A stretch of 64,000 bases of DNA from Actinacidiphila acidipaludis (GCF_019890725.1 NZ_JAINZZ010000043.1:1-64000), one strand, 5' to 3'. Numbered from the stretch's first letter, positions 26,190 through 35,813 are shown. The notes: generated by a model from the sequence alone, not told the origin. Program-made: numbers and translations.

Positions 26190-27200
26190 TCAGCCCAGCC
26201 ACCAGATGGCGCCGGCGCCCACCACGAAGCCGAGGCAGAAGGTGAGATGGACGCGCCGGTACGCCACCAGGAGCGCGACGAACTCCCTTATCGTGGCGCT
26301 GGGCAGGAAGTAGGACGCCGTGGGGGATCCCACCACCTGGCCCCTGACCCTGGCCCGGCGGGCGAGCAGGGCGGCCCGGAACACGTGGTAGTTGTTCGTC
26401 ACGATCACGCACCGGTATCCGGGGGTCGCCTCCTCCATGATGGCCTTGCTGAACCGGAGGTTCTCCGCGGTCGTCGTGGAGCGGTCCTCGCGCAGCAACA
26501 GCGAGGCCGGAACGCCGCGTTCGAGCAGGTAGTCGGCCATCGCGTGCGACTCGGGGACCTGCTCGTCGGGGCCCTGTCCGCCCGAGGCGAGGATCATGGG
26601 ACGCCTGCCGCGCGCCGACAGCCTTCCGTGGACGGCTTGCGCCTTGTCCAGACGACTCGCGAGCAGCGGCGGCACCTTGGACCCCCCGGCCAGACCCGAA
26701 CCGAGGACGACCACGTAGTCGGCCTTCCTCCGGTAGTGCAGTCGCCCGTAGAGGAAGGCGTAGGCGACGAAGCAGAAGAACAGGAAGCCCACGTACGCGG
26801 ACACGGCGACCGCTCCTGCCGCCACCGTCTGCAGAAGGCGGTTGTCCAGGAGCAGCGCGCCGGCCACCAGTGCCACGAGCCCCAGCAGGGCGATCCCGGC
26901 CAGCAGGGAGAGCAGGTTGGCCGGGCTGACCCCTTCCTTCCGCACCATGACCAGACCGTTGGAGATCATGAACCAGGTCAGGGTGACGACGCCCAGCACC
27001 CCGAGCCCGATGAGGACAAGGACCAGGCCCCTGGCCAGCGCGTGGTGTTCCCGGTGCAGTTCGAAGAGCCACGCCCCCAACCCCAGGGTCAGCGACAGAC
27101 CGAGGAGCACGGCGTTGCCGAACCGGCGCCGCTCTCGCAGCACGGCGAACGCGAACGCGAGGAAGCACACAAGCGCAGGAAGGTAGGCCCACATGCACAC
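26190..27200 (-). CDS. YdcF/SanA-like membrane protein (DUF218)
   Basis: A 336-residue protein with about four N-terminal transmembrane helices, then a DUF218 domain: ADYVVVLGSGLAGG, SGGQGPDEQVPESHAMADYLL, EDRSTTTAENLRFSKAIM and IVTNNYHVFRAALLARR. The E-S...E...R-S-T-T-T-N pattern is typical of ElyC/SanA/YdcF proteins implicated in envelope and lipid-carrier metabolism. A final hydrophobic segment ends the protein. Its stop lies only 6 bp from that of the converging membrane-protein gene. Confidence 0.85.
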   Translation of the reverse strand: MCMWAYLPALVCFLAFAFAVLRERRRFGNAVLLGLSLTLGLGAWLFELHREHHALARGLVLVLIGLGVLGVVTLTWFMISNGLVMVRKEGVSPANLLSLLAGIALLGLVALVAGALLLDNRLLQTVAAGAVAVSAYVGFLFFCFVAYAFLYGRLHYRRKADYVVVLGSGLAGGSKVPPLLASRLDKAQAVHGRLSARGRRPMILASGGQGPDEQVPESHAMADYLLERGVPASLLLREDRSTTTAENLRFSKAIMEEATPGYRCVIVTNNYHVFRAALLARRARVRGQVVGSPTASYFLPSATIREFVALLVAYRRVHLTFCLGFVVGAGAIWWLG

Positions 27201-27504
27201 AGGTGTACCAGGACGGCCGTACGTGAGGATCCCGCGGTGGACGCCGGTATCCCGAGACGACCGCTACCCAGGGCTGCGTTGCTGCTGACACAAGTCCCGG
27301 ACGCGCCCTATCCAGACGGGCACACTCGGTGGCACACTGGTCACTCCTTGCTTAGCCCCGGCGCCCGACATCCGCGATCAGCATGCACGCGGTGGATCGA
27401 AGCTGAACTTCAACGAAGCGCACGAGAATTGATTGGGGCTGCTGGACTCCGGGCCGGAAGTGTTCATTCTACGGGATGTCGCCGCGACCAGTGGGGGAGA
27501 ACAA
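27201..27504. other. 304-bp divergent intergenic region
   Basis: The leader between the leftward YdcF-like gene and the rightward phosphoesterase. The half next to the phosphoesterase is visibly AT-richer than surrounding DNA. It includes a short direct repeat GGCACACT (around 27318 and 27332). No gene recognised; both promoters must be here. Confidence 0.5.
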
Positions 27505-30500
27505 ATGACGGATCAACCTGGCGCAGGAGCCATGGAGAACATCGAGCATGTTGTCGTGCTCATGCTGGAGAATCGCTCCTTTGACGGCTTGCTCGGATGG
27601 CTTTATGAACACGACCGGCCCCTGCATAATATTCCGGCACTGAAGTCGGACGACCGCCCTTACGACGGCCTGCAGGGTCTTGACCTGAATAAATACATCA
27701 ACGACGCCGGTCAGCCGTTCAAGCAATCCATTGCAATGTCACTGTCCGGAGTCCTCGAAGCGGCCAGGTGGACCGATGGAAATATCCTCAGGCGAGGCGC
27801 GAGGCAGCAGCGTCGGGCCTTGATTCAAAAGCTCGTGGAGCACTCGACGGGAAGTCTGCGGTTTTTCGAATCGAAGTCTGACGATGAGCTCATCGGCATG
27901 GCAGGCGTCATCATCTACCTGATGGGCCATGGAGACCGCCGAGCCGACCAGCTCCGCCTCATGAGCGTCGACGACCACCGGAACACTCTCATCGTCGTCA
28001 TACATGGGCTTACCGGCGAACCAGCGAGCTCCTTGCAGGGAAAATCGAGCAAGACTCTCGTCGAGCAGGCGACCCGCGACACGGCCTGGGTGAACCTGCG
28101 CATTCCACCCATACGCGGTGCCAACGCCTTGAATTCACCCAATATCTCGCCGGGCGAAGCCTTTCGTGAAGTCACGTGTCAGCTCTACGGGAAGGAGGAG
28201 ATCACCGCAGAAGAAGCCAAAGCGGCACCGGGAATGAAGGGCTACGTAAAGGACTACGTAAACGTTCTCAAGAACAAGCAGAACCGCTCCGATGATCTGA
28301 TCATCCGGTGCGCCGACCAGGTCATGCGAAGCTACACGCCTACGCAATTACCCGTGCTGAACGACCTCGCGAAGCACTACGCCGTGTGTGATGCATGGTT
28401 CTCTTCGGTTCCGTCGCAAACCAATGGAAATCGTGCATTCGCGTTCTGCGGAACCTCGAATGGCCTGGTGGACAATGGGTTCCTCGAGCAGGGGGATAAG
28501 GCCAAGAAGATCGAAGAGCTTGTCGGCTACAGGCTCGGCGACGATCGGTTCAAAACCGCCACGGTTTTCAATACCCTGGCGCAAGGCGGTTCGACATGGA
28601 AGGTCTACTACAGCTCGGGCATACTACAGGACAACATCGCCAAGCTGGTCGATGCTTTTCGCGGATTGAGTGGCGGGCTGACGTTCGCCGCCGGGCCGTA
28701 CGGCCCGGCACTGATAGCGGCGCTCGGCACGTTCATAGCAGCACTTTCTTCCGAGACCCTCAACTATCTGAGAAGCCTGGCCGACGGGTCCGTCGAGTCC
28801 GCATTCAGCTACCGGCTGTTCCCGGAGATCCAAGGGATCGCCGGCGCGAAGGGGAACTTCGCCAAGATCGAGGAATTCCACCGGGATGCGCGCGCCGGAA
28901 CACTTCCACATTTCACCTTCATCGAGCCCGTGTGGTCCATAAGCGAACAGGGTTCCGGATCCACCGGTTACAAGGATGTCTTGTACCACCTGGGCAATGA
29001 CTACCACCCACCGTCCAATCTGGACGGCGGTGAGAACCTCCTGCGGAGCGTTTATTCGAGCCTCATCGCCAACTCCGGTAGCTGGAACAAGACCCTTCTC
29101 ATCGTCACCTTCGACGAGCCCGTTGGATCATTCGATCATGTGCCCCCACCCGCCGCGGTTCCACCATGGGGAGCGGGCAAAGCGCCGGCGCCGTTGGAGG
29201 ACGGCTTCAATTTTGACCGCTTCGGTGGCAGGGTGCCGACCCTGCTGATCTCGCCTCTCATCGAAAAGGGCACGGTCTTCCGATCCGAAACGGGCACGCC
29301 GTATGATCACACTTCCCTGATCGCAACCCTGCTCAAGTGGCGCGGTCTGGGCGACAGGGTCACCGGATTCGGCGAGCGAACCAAGAACGCCCCGACGTTC
29401 GAGAAGGTGATCACGCGGTCGGCGCCGCGGACCGATGCCACCGATGTGGGTTTTCTGCGTGGAAAACGAAAGCTCGGCGACAAGGTCCGGTACTTCGATC
29501 GGTTTTACTTGCGTGATCAGTACGGGAACTACATAACGGCCTTCAAGGAAGGCAGACCCGGATGGGGACTCTTCTCGATATTCGGCCAGGACGCCGCACT
29601 CACGGAATACTATCCGACCGTCGGCCAGGACACCGAGCGAGCATCCCTCTTCTACTGCGTCAACCCCGACCATCGGGTGGATGACGGCGAGGTGGCGAGG
29701 TACTCCGGCCCGGAAGAGTCCCGGTCCGACAACTCGCGCGTCAAGCTCGTCTCACTGGACTCGGGGCTGGGCTCGTACAATGTCCTGGGCGTGTGGAGAG
29801 ACTCCCTCGATTGCTACTACTCGAACGACTACACCGAGGGCGAGAACGACCAGAAAGAGCGCTGGCTCATCTCGACGGCCGATCGGGACGGCGACGCCGG
29901 GTCGGGCGACTTGAGATTCGGTCAGCGGGTCACCATACAGAGCCAGTTCTGGCCTGAGTGGTTCCTGTGTCCCGACGGGCAGTGGGTGAAAACCTCGCGT
30001 ACCGATGTGATGTGGACGGTACTGCCGGCCGGCTTGCACTGGACGTCGCCGGCAAGCGGAGACGACCGCGGCGGTTGGAAGGACCTGGCACTGACGCCCC
30101 GCGCGGAACCCCTGATCGGTTTCGAGGTCATAGAGCAGGGTGGCTACGGCACCGTCAACGTGCGCGGCCTGTTCGGGGCCGGCAAACAGTCGACCCCATG
30201 GACCTCCGACGATCTCAGCACCGAACGTCGTATCGCACACTCCAGCCCGCATGCCGACGATTCTCTCGAGACTCTCCGCATCAGGAACCAGGGCGACTAC
30301 GGCATCGTTGACATCTCGTTCGAAACGCGAAGGGGCTACAGGAGCGGCTGGCTCACCGGAAATCCCCATGCCACGGAAGAGTTCTCCGTCAGCGTGGCGG
30401 CGGATGACGTCGCCGTCGGTCTCGTGGGGCGGAAGTGGGCCAAGCACGGACTCGTGGATCTGCAACTGGCGTTCCATGCGAAAGCGGTCGTGAACCCTCC

Positions 30501-30507
30501 TGCGTGA
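27505..30507 (+). CDS. Large phosphoesterase (phospholipase C / AcpA family) with insertion and long C-terminal region
   Basis: A 1000-residue protein from ATG 27505 (GGGGGAGA upstream). The alkaline-phosphatase-superfamily phosphoesterase signature HVVVLMLENRSFDGLLGW (Glu22-Asn23) starts it, and core blocks recur at about 213 (NISPGEAF), 290-325 (SSVPSQTNGNRAFAF), TFIEPVWS, IVTFDEPVGSFDHV and TPYDHTSLIATLLKWRGL (about 600). Residues about 75-210 are an insertion not normal in the family; residues about 640-1000 are an extra beta-rich region of unknown type. No signal peptide is visible. GC is clearly lower than in neighbours, and codon 282 is TTA, consistent with transfer. Confidence 0.8.
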   Translation: MTDQPGAGAMENIEHVVVLMLENRSFDGLLGWLYEHDRPLHNIPALKSDDRPYDGLQGLDLNKYINDAGQPFKQSIAMSLSGVLEAARWTDGNILRRGARQQRRALIQKLVEHSTGSLRFFESKSDDELIGMAGVIIYLMGHGDRRADQLRLMSVDDHRNTLIVVIHGLTGEPASSLQGKSSKTLVEQATRDTAWVNLRIPPIRGANALNSPNISPGEAFREVTCQLYGKEEITAEEAKAAPGMKGYVKDYVNVLKNKQNRSDDLIIRCADQVMRSYTPTQLPVLNDLAKHYAVCDAWFSSVPSQTNGNRAFAFCGTSNGLVDNGFLEQGDKAKKIEELVGYRLGDDRFKTATVFNTLAQGGSTWKVYYSSGILQDNIAKLVDAFRGLSGGLTFAAGPYGPALIAALGTFIAALSSETLNYLRSLADGSVESAFSYRLFPEIQGIAGAKGNFAKIEEFHRDARAGTLPHFTFIEPVWSISEQGSGSTGYKDVLYHLGNDYHPPSNLDGGENLLRSVYSSLIANSGSWNKTLLIVTFDEPVGSFDHVPPPAAVPPWGAGKAPAPLEDGFNFDRFGGRVPTLLISPLIEKGTVFRSETGTPYDHTSLIATLLKWRGLGDRVTGFGERTKNAPTFEKVITRSAPRTDATDVGFLRGKRKLGDKVRYFDRFYLRDQYGNYITAFKEGRPGWGLFSIFGQDAALTEYYPTVGQDTERASLFYCVNPDHRVDDGEVARYSGPEESRSDNSRVKLVSLDSGLGSYNVLGVWRDSLDCYYSNDYTEGENDQKERWLISTADRDGDAGSGDLRFGQRVTIQSQFWPEWFLCPDGQWVKTSRTDVMWTVLPAGLHWTSPASGDDRGGWKDLALTPRAEPLIGFEVIEQGGYGTVNVRGLFGAGKQSTPWTSDDLSTERRIAHSSPHADDSLETLRIRNQGDYGIVDISFETRRGYRSGWLTGNPHATEEFSVSVAADDVAVGLVGRKWAKHGLVDLQLAFHAKAVVNPPA

Positions 30508-30612
30508 TCACCGCTCAGCCCGATCGAGCCGCCGTTTCACCCGTCCCTCGAAGGCGGCGCTCACGCGGGTCAACAGCCGTGCCCCGGCTCAAGTACCGGT
30601 GATTCCACGGGC

Positions 30613-31338
30613 TCAGAGCCGGGTGTCCGTCTCGGCGGCCAGCGCCTGCAGGAGGTCGTCCTGGAACGCCTCGTCGTGGACGGAGGGATGCGGCTGCTTC
30701 AACTCTTGGTGGTACCAGTATCCGCCCGTGGTCATGGCCTGCGGGGCGTCGCCGGTGGCGAGCCACTCCTGGGTCAGGTGTCCGAGTTCCAGGTCGTCCG
30801 GTGCCTGCGGTCCGCCCATCTTCGTCGGCACCCAGCCGGGATCCACCGCGTTGCTCAGCACCGCGGGGCGCAACCGGGCCACCGCGGCGGCGAGGGCGGT
30901 GACGTACAGCTTGCTGTCGGCGTACGAGCCCGCGCTCTCACCCCGCCAGTCGACCCCGTCGAGGACAGGGCGTCCCTGGTAGTGCGAGCCGCTGCTGAGA
31001 TACACCAGCCGGCGCGGTCCGCGAAGCAGGACCGTGAGCAGGTACGGTGCGACGACGTTGACGGGCATGACCGCCGGTCCGCTCCACACGCCGGCGTTGT
31101 GGATGACGGCATCGAGCGGTGCCAGGTCGTTGAGTTCGGTGGCGATCCGGCGCACGGCGTCGCGTTCGGTGAAGTCCCCCACCACCAGGTGTGCCCCGCG
31201 GCCGATCAGCGCGTCCAAGCCGGCGGCGCGCTCTTGGCTGCGGGCGTGCACGACGACGTCGTGCCCCTGGGACAGCAGCGCGTCGGCAGCGGCACGTCCG
31301 AGACCGTCCGCCGAACCGGTCACCAGGATCCGGCTCAT
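30613..31338 (-). CDS. SDR family NAD(P)-dependent oxidoreductase
   Basis: A 241-residue short-chain dehydrogenase starting at ATG 31338 (MSRILVTGSADGLGR, cofactor loop). Asn-Ala-Gly is present in AVIHNAGVWSG and the catalytic Ser and YxxxK in YLSSGSHYQG and YADSK. The C-terminal half (DPGWVPTKMGGPQAPDDLE) resembles retinol-dehydrogenase/WW-oxidoreductase-like SDRs. Substrate unknown. It converges on the phosphoesterase gene across 105 bp. Confidence 0.88.
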   Translation of the reverse strand: MSRILVTGSADGLGRAAADALLSQGHDVVVHARSQERAAGLDALIGRGAHLVVGDFTERDAVRRIATELNDLAPLDAVIHNAGVWSGPAVMPVNVVAPYLLTVLLRGPRRLVYLSSGSHYQGRPVLDGVDWRGESAGSYADSKLYVTALAAAVARLRPAVLSNAVDPGWVPTKMGGPQAPDDLELGHLTQEWLATGDAPQAMTTGGYWYHQELKQPHPSVHDEAFQDDLLQALAAETDTRL

Positions 31339-31709
31339 GAGGCCACCACCTTCCGGGCGGGCGTCGTCCGCCTGCCTGTTGCGCCTGTTGCGTCCGTCAG
31401 CTGACATCCTGCCTGTCCGTTTCTGCGACGCCGTCATCACCCGCGCGCTCGGCGTGCCGCGCTCAGTCCTGCGGGAGGAACCCGGTGCGCCGGGTGCCGT
31501 GCAGGACGGACGCCCCGCGGGGTCGGCGCGAAGGCGGGAACACCCCCCCTGGCCCCCTGCCCACTTTTCACAGGAGCCACCGGCGTACAGCCCCTTTCCG
31601 CGCGCACCTCCTGCCGACATGATGGGACACCGACAAGTCCCCGGACGTGCGCGCTTGCGCAGGGCGCGCCAGGGCCGGCCAGTGCCCCAACAGCGGAGAG
31701 GAGGGGCCG
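31339..31709. other. 371-bp divergent intergenic region
   Basis: This gap lies between the SDR (leftward) and the secreted amidase (rightward). It is GC-rich with C-runs near 31543-31560; no domain-bearing frame or strong inverted repeat stands out. Confidence 0.45.
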
Positions 31710-32855
31710 ATGTCCAACGGCCCTGCTTACTTAGGCCGTCGCCGTGTTCTCAAGGCCGCGGCCGCCGTCGGGCTCGGCATCGGTGCCGAGCAGCTGTTCT
31801 CCGCCCGACCGGCGGGCGCGGCGACGACACGGAGCGGCGCCGACACCTCGTACGTCATCGACTGCGCCGGCTGGAGCGCCCGTCCCCCCTCCTCGCCCAT
31901 CTCGCTGTCGAACGGCACGACGGACAGGATCATCGTCCACCAGACGGAGTGGCCCAACACCACCGACTACTCCCAGGCCAGGGCCGTCGCGCTCGCGCAG
32001 GAGATCCAGAACCTGCACATGGACACCAACGGCTGGATCGACACCGGCCAGCACTTCACCGTCAGCCGCGGCGGTTACGTGCTGGAAGGCCGCCACCGGA
32101 GCCTCGAAGGCCTGAACGACGGCGGGTTCCAGCCGGTCAGCGCGCACGCCGTCGGCGAGAACACCCGGGCCATCGGCATCGAGAACGAGGGCACGTACTT
32201 CACCGAGACGCCGACCCAGATGCTGCTGGACGCACTCGTAGGCCTGCTGACCGACGTCTGCACGCAGTACGGGCTCGGCGCCCACCGCATCTTCGGGCAC
32301 TGGGACTTCAACGACACCGACTGCCCCGGCTACGCCTTCTACCCGCTGTTCCCGCAACTGCGACTGCGCACCGCGCAGGCGCTGGCCCAGGATCCGGCGT
32401 CCGTCCCGGCGCGCACCTGGCCGGACCCGTACGCGTCCAGCGCGGGGGCGACCGTCGTCACGGTCCAGTACCTGCTCAAGGCACAGGGCTACCAGCTGAA
32501 GACCGACGGCACGATGAGCAACAGCACGCTGAAGGCCATCTCCGGCTTCCAGAAGGCGCACGGCCTGCCGGTCTCCTCGAACGGCACCGTGTCCCAGCCG
32601 ACGTGGGAGGCGCTGGCCACGCCCACCGGTCCGGGCGCCACCGGCTCGGCCGTGCTCGCGGCCCAGTCGATGCTCGCGCACAAGGGCTACAGCGTGACGG
32701 CCAACGGCACCTACGACCAGGCGACCATCTCCGCCGTGGCGGCCATGCAGCAACTCCACGGCCTGCCGCAGACGGGTTCGCTGGACACGGCCGGTTGGTG
32801 CGCGACCGTCGGCGGCATCGTGGCCCAGGAGTTCACCGCGCTCGGCACCGCCTGA
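31710..32855 (+). CDS. Tat-exported N-acetylmuramoyl-L-alanine amidase with two peptidoglycan-binding modules
   Basis: A 381-residue cell-wall hydrolase. A Tat signal (GRRRVLKAAAAVGLG) is followed by an amidase_2 domain: RIIVHQTEW (first Zn His), GQHFTVSRGG, GIENEGTYF and FGHWDFNDTDCPG (second His and the Cys/Asp ligand region). Two degenerate peptidoglycan-binding modules follow (about residues 245-305 and 310-375), each with a YxLKTDGTMSNSTLKAI-like motif. It cleaves the lactyl-Ala bond of peptidoglycan. Codon 8 is TTA (31731-31733), so translation may depend on bldA tRNA. GGAGAGGAGGGG precedes the ATG. Confidence 0.9.
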   Translation: MSNGPAYLGRRRVLKAAAAVGLGIGAEQLFSARPAGAATTRSGADTSYVIDCAGWSARPPSSPISLSNGTTDRIIVHQTEWPNTTDYSQARAVALAQEIQNLHMDTNGWIDTGQHFTVSRGGYVLEGRHRSLEGLNDGGFQPVSAHAVGENTRAIGIENEGTYFTETPTQMLLDALVGLLTDVCTQYGLGAHRIFGHWDFNDTDCPGYAFYPLFPQLRLRTAQALAQDPASVPARTWPDPYASSAGATVVTVQYLLKAQGYQLKTDGTMSNSTLKAISGFQKAHGLPVSSNGTVSQPTWEALATPTGPGATGSAVLAAQSMLAHKGYSVTANGTYDQATISAVAAMQQLHGLPQTGSLDTAGWCATVGGIVAQEFTALGTA

Positions 32856-32861
32856 GGCCCC

Positions 32862-33779
32862 TCACGGTCGCGGCTCCAGGTCGGTGCTCCTGGTCAGCGT
32901 CTCGTTGGCGTCGATCTCGCCCTGGAGCCGTTCCAGGCGGGCGCGCGCACCGGCGAGGGCGTCGGAGCCGAGCAGCAGCCGCAGCGGTGGTGCCGCGGCG
33001 TCCACGACGGCGGCGATCGCGGCGGCGGCGCGCACGGGGTCGCCGGGCTGGCGGCCGGAGACCGCCAGCGTGGCGGCGCGCCGTTGGCCGGCGGTCTGCT
33101 CGTAGTCCTCCAGGCGCGTCGCGGACTGCCGCATCGACGACCCGGCCCAGCGGGTGCGCAGGCCGCCGGGCTCGACGATGGTGACCGCTATGCCGAGCGG
33201 GCCGACCTCGGCGGCCAGCGACTCGGACAGTCCCTCCAGGGCGAACTTGGTCGCGTGGTAGTAACCGGTCGCCGCGAACGCCGCGAGACCTCCGAAGGAC
33301 GAGACGTTCACGATCCGGCCCCGGCGACGGGCCCGCATACCGGGCAGCACCGCCTTCAGGACCGTGACCACGCCGTGCACATTGGTGTCGTACAGCGCCC
33401 GGACCGCGGCGTCCTCGCCTTCCTCGACGGCGGCGAGGTAGCCGTACCCGGCGTTGTTGACCAGGACGTCGATGCGGCCGAACTCCTTCTCGCTCGCCTC
33501 GACGGCCGCTGCCACGGACGCCGGATCGGTGACGTCCAGCCGCAGGGCGAGGGCGCGATCGCCGTAGGCGGCGGCGAGGTCGGCCACGCTCGCGGCGTCC
33601 CGGGCGGTGACGGCGACGCGGTCACCGCGTTCCAGTGCGTGCTCGGCCAGGGCGCGGCCCAGGCCGCTCGAACTTCCGGTGATCAGCCACACGGGCGTCT
33701 CCTCAGGAGTTCCGGCTGAGCGTGCGGTCACGTCGAAGGGGGCGGATATGTCGAAGGGGGCAGGGGTCTTGTTCGTCAT
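32862..33779 (-). CDS. SDR family oxidoreductase (regulated by divergent MmyB-like gene)
   Basis: A 305-residue short-chain dehydrogenase: cofactor loop ITGSSSGLGRALAE, NNAG in LVNNAGYGY, catalytic Ser in VSSFGG and YHATK (YxxxK). The C-terminal EPGGLRTRWAG segment is typical of the oxidoreductases that sit opposite MmyB-type XRE regulators in actinomycetes. It is divergent from such a regulator at 33956, implying that the regulator controls it. ATG 33779; a 6-bp gap separates it from the amidase stop. Confidence 0.9.
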   Translation of the reverse strand: MTNKTPAPFDISAPFDVTARSAGTPEETPVWLITGSSSGLGRALAEHALERGDRVAVTARDAASVADLAAAYGDRALALRLDVTDPASVAAAVEASEKEFGRIDVLVNNAGYGYLAAVEEGEDAAVRALYDTNVHGVVTVLKAVLPGMRARRRGRIVNVSSFGGLAAFAATGYYHATKFALEGLSESLAAEVGPLGIAVTIVEPGGLRTRWAGSSMRQSATRLEDYEQTAGQRRAATLAVSGRQPGDPVRAAAAIAAVVDAAAPPLRLLLGSDALAGARARLERLQGEIDANETLTRSTDLEPRP

Positions 33780-33955
33780 GGCTCCATTGCAGCAAGGCGC
33801 CGACAGCGCTGCCACGCCCTGATGAGGGTGGCCCCGGGAGGGTCAGTTTCGCCGTCCTCCCAGGCGGGCGGCACGCGACGACCGCGTCGTGGCGCATGCG
33901 GCTCCCGGCCGGTCGGCCGCCGCCGGCAGGAGGCGCGGCAGGTACAGTCGGCTGG

Positions 33956-34804
33956 ATGGCCCGCGACGGAACCCAGGACGACAACCGGCTCGGCTCCTTC
34001 CTGCGCAGCCGCCGGGCGCGGATCGACCCCGCCTCGGCCGGCGTCGTCGACTCCACGCGGCGGCGGGTCAAGGGCCTGCGCCGCGAGGAACTGGCGCTGC
34101 TCGCCGGCGTCAGCCCCTCCTACTACACGCGGATCGAACAGGGCCGGGACCGGCACCCCTCCTGGGAGATCCTCGACGCCCTGGCGCGCGTCCTGCGCCT
34201 GGACGACACCGAGCGCACCTATCTCCGCTCCCTGGTGACACCGCCCCTGGCGCCGGCGGGCGGAAGCGCGGGCGAAGCCGTGGCCGGCACCGTACGGCCC
34301 GGTGTGCTGACGCTGCTGCGGCGGTGGGCCGACCTGCCCGCGTTCGTCGTCGGGCCCCGCCGCGACGTCCTGGCCGCGACCGCCCTCGCCACCCTGGTCA
34401 ACCCGGCGTGGAGTCCGGGGCAGAACCTGATCGAGTTCGCCTTCCTCGACCCGCGGGCGCGGCAGGTGTATCCGGACTGGGAGGAGATCGGCCGCCAGGC
34501 GGTCGCGGGGCTCCGGGCCACCGCGGCGGCAAGGCCCGCCGACGTGGACACGTTCGTGGCGCACCTGCGCGAGCGCAGCGACACCTTCCGCGCCCTGTGG
34601 GACTCCCATGACGTCTACGAGCGTGTGACCGGGGCCAAACGCCTCTGGGTCGAGGGCGTCGGCACCCTGTCGCTGAGCTTCGAGACGTTCGCGCTCGCCG
34701 GCCCCGAGGGACACGTCCTGTACGTGTACTTCCCGCTCCCCGGCACGGAGGACGACGCGGCCCTGCGGGCTCTCGCGGAGGGAGCGCCCCCGCAGGGCTC
34801 ATGA
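33956..34804 (+). CDS. XRE family regulator with MmyB-like ligand-binding domain
   Basis: A 282-residue regulator. The N-terminal helix-turn-helix includes GLRREELALLAGVSPSYYTRIEQGR; a MmyB-type PAS-like ligand domain follows (about residues 105-280), with the characteristic PAFVVGPRRDVLAATALATLV and the closing LYVYFPLPGTEDDAALR. MmyB-like domains in actinobacteria bind fatty-acid-like ligands. It faces a divergent SDR gene across 176 bp, the common arrangement for such pairs. Confidence 0.9.
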   Translation: MARDGTQDDNRLGSFLRSRRARIDPASAGVVDSTRRRVKGLRREELALLAGVSPSYYTRIEQGRDRHPSWEILDALARVLRLDDTERTYLRSLVTPPLAPAGGSAGEAVAGTVRPGVLTLLRRWADLPAFVVGPRRDVLAATALATLVNPAWSPGQNLIEFAFLDPRARQVYPDWEEIGRQAVAGLRATAAARPADVDTFVAHLRERSDTFRALWDSHDVYERVTGAKRLWVEGVGTLSLSFETFALAGPEGHVLYVYFPLPGTEDDAALRALAEGAPPQGS

Positions 34805-34940
34805 CACCGGTGCGGCCTGACGTGTGGTCGGCGTCCGGTGCCGCGCAAGAGGCCGCCGTGTCGCGGGAGTCGGTGAGCGGGAGCGGCGCACGCGGTAAAC
34901 CCGGCGACGTGGACGGTCACCCCCGGGATACTGGTCGTCC

Positions 34941-35705
34941 ATGGATGAGGTCGAAGTCGTCGTCGCCCATTCCGAGCGCGCGACCCTGCGCGTCGGCGAC
35001 GTGTTCCTCAAGGTGGACGGCGATCAGGCACGCATCCACACGGAGGTCGAGGCGATGGATCTGGCGCCGGTCCCGACCCCGAAGGTCCTGTGGCGCAAGC
35101 CGCCCGTGCTCGCCATCGCCGCGGTGCCGGGGACGGCGCTCGGCCGCCTCGGCGAGCCGTCGACCGCGTCCCCCGCGGCGTGGGCCGCGGCGGGCGCCGC
35201 CGTCCGGGCCTTGCACGACGCGCCGTTGCCGCCCTGGCCCGGCGGGAGCGGCCGGAGCCTCGACGACTTGGCGGCGGATCTCGACCGCGAATGCGCCTGG
35301 CTCCTGACGAACGGCGTCCTGCCCGCCGACCTGGTCACGCGCAACCGCCGCATCGCCGAGGCGGCGCTGCGGCCGTGGACTCCGGTGTTCGCGCACGGCG
35401 ACCTGCAGATCACCCATGTGTTCGTCGACGGCGACGAGGTCACGGGCATCATCGACTGGTCCGAGGCGGGCCAGGGCGACGCCCTGTTCGACCTGGCCAT
35501 CCTGACGCTCGGACACGAGGAGCGGCTCGGCGAAGTCCTCGACGGCTACGGCACGGATGTCGACCGCGACGTGATCCGCGCGTGGTGGTCGTTGCGGAGC
35601 CTGCTGGTCATTCGCTGGCTGAGCGAGCACGGATTCGACCCGACCGCGCCGGGATGTGAAGTCGACGTGCTGCGATCCCGGATGTGCGGCCGCGCGGGGC
35701 CCTAA
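34941..35705 (+). CDS. Aminoglycoside phosphotransferase (APH)-fold kinase
   Basis: A 254-residue protein with the eukaryotic-like kinase/APH fold: the small lobe has VGDVFLKVDGD (ATP-binding Lys), and the catalytic loop reads FAHGDLQITHVFVD with the metal-binding segment GIIDWSEAGQGDALFDL. In classical APHs the loop is HxDxxxxN; here the Asn position is His, as I recall for an uncharacterised Streptomyces subgroup. A small-molecule kinase is likely; drug resistance is not implied. It lies between two SDR/MmyB-regulator pairs. Confidence 0.82.
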   Translation: MDEVEVVVAHSERATLRVGDVFLKVDGDQARIHTEVEAMDLAPVPTPKVLWRKPPVLAIAAVPGTALGRLGEPSTASPAAWAAAGAAVRALHDAPLPPWPGGSGRSLDDLAADLDRECAWLLTNGVLPADLVTRNRRIAEAALRPWTPVFAHGDLQITHVFVDGDEVTGIIDWSEAGQGDALFDLAILTLGHEERLGEVLDGYGTDVDRDVIRAWWSLRSLLVIRWLSEHGFDPTAPGCEVDVLRSRMCGRAGP

Positions 35706-35720
35706 CCGCCGTGAACACGC

Positions 35721-35812
35721 CGAGCGGGTGCGCGGGGGAGGCGGACTCCCCCGAGTGGGTGCGCGGGGGAGGCGGACTCCCCCGAGTGGGTGCGTGGGGG
35801 CAGGCAGACGCC
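35721..35812. repeat. 31-bp tandem repeats forming hairpins
   Basis: Units at 35721-35751 and 35752-35782 are identical except for one base, and a decayed third copy follows from 35783. Each unit contains GGGGGA and TCCCCC around a 7-base loop, so each copy can fold. They fill the space between the convergent kinase-fold and regulator genes and may act as a repeated two-way terminator. Confidence 0.7.
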
Positions 35813-35813
35813 G

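Noticed and set aside
34941..35705. Calling the APH-fold protein an aminoglycoside resistance enzyme
   Set aside because: The catalytic loop has His in place of the canonical Asn, and the context contains no resistance or biosynthetic genes.
35721..35812. CRISPR array
   Set aside because: Units are directly adjacent with no spacers and only two to three copies; this is a tandem repeat.
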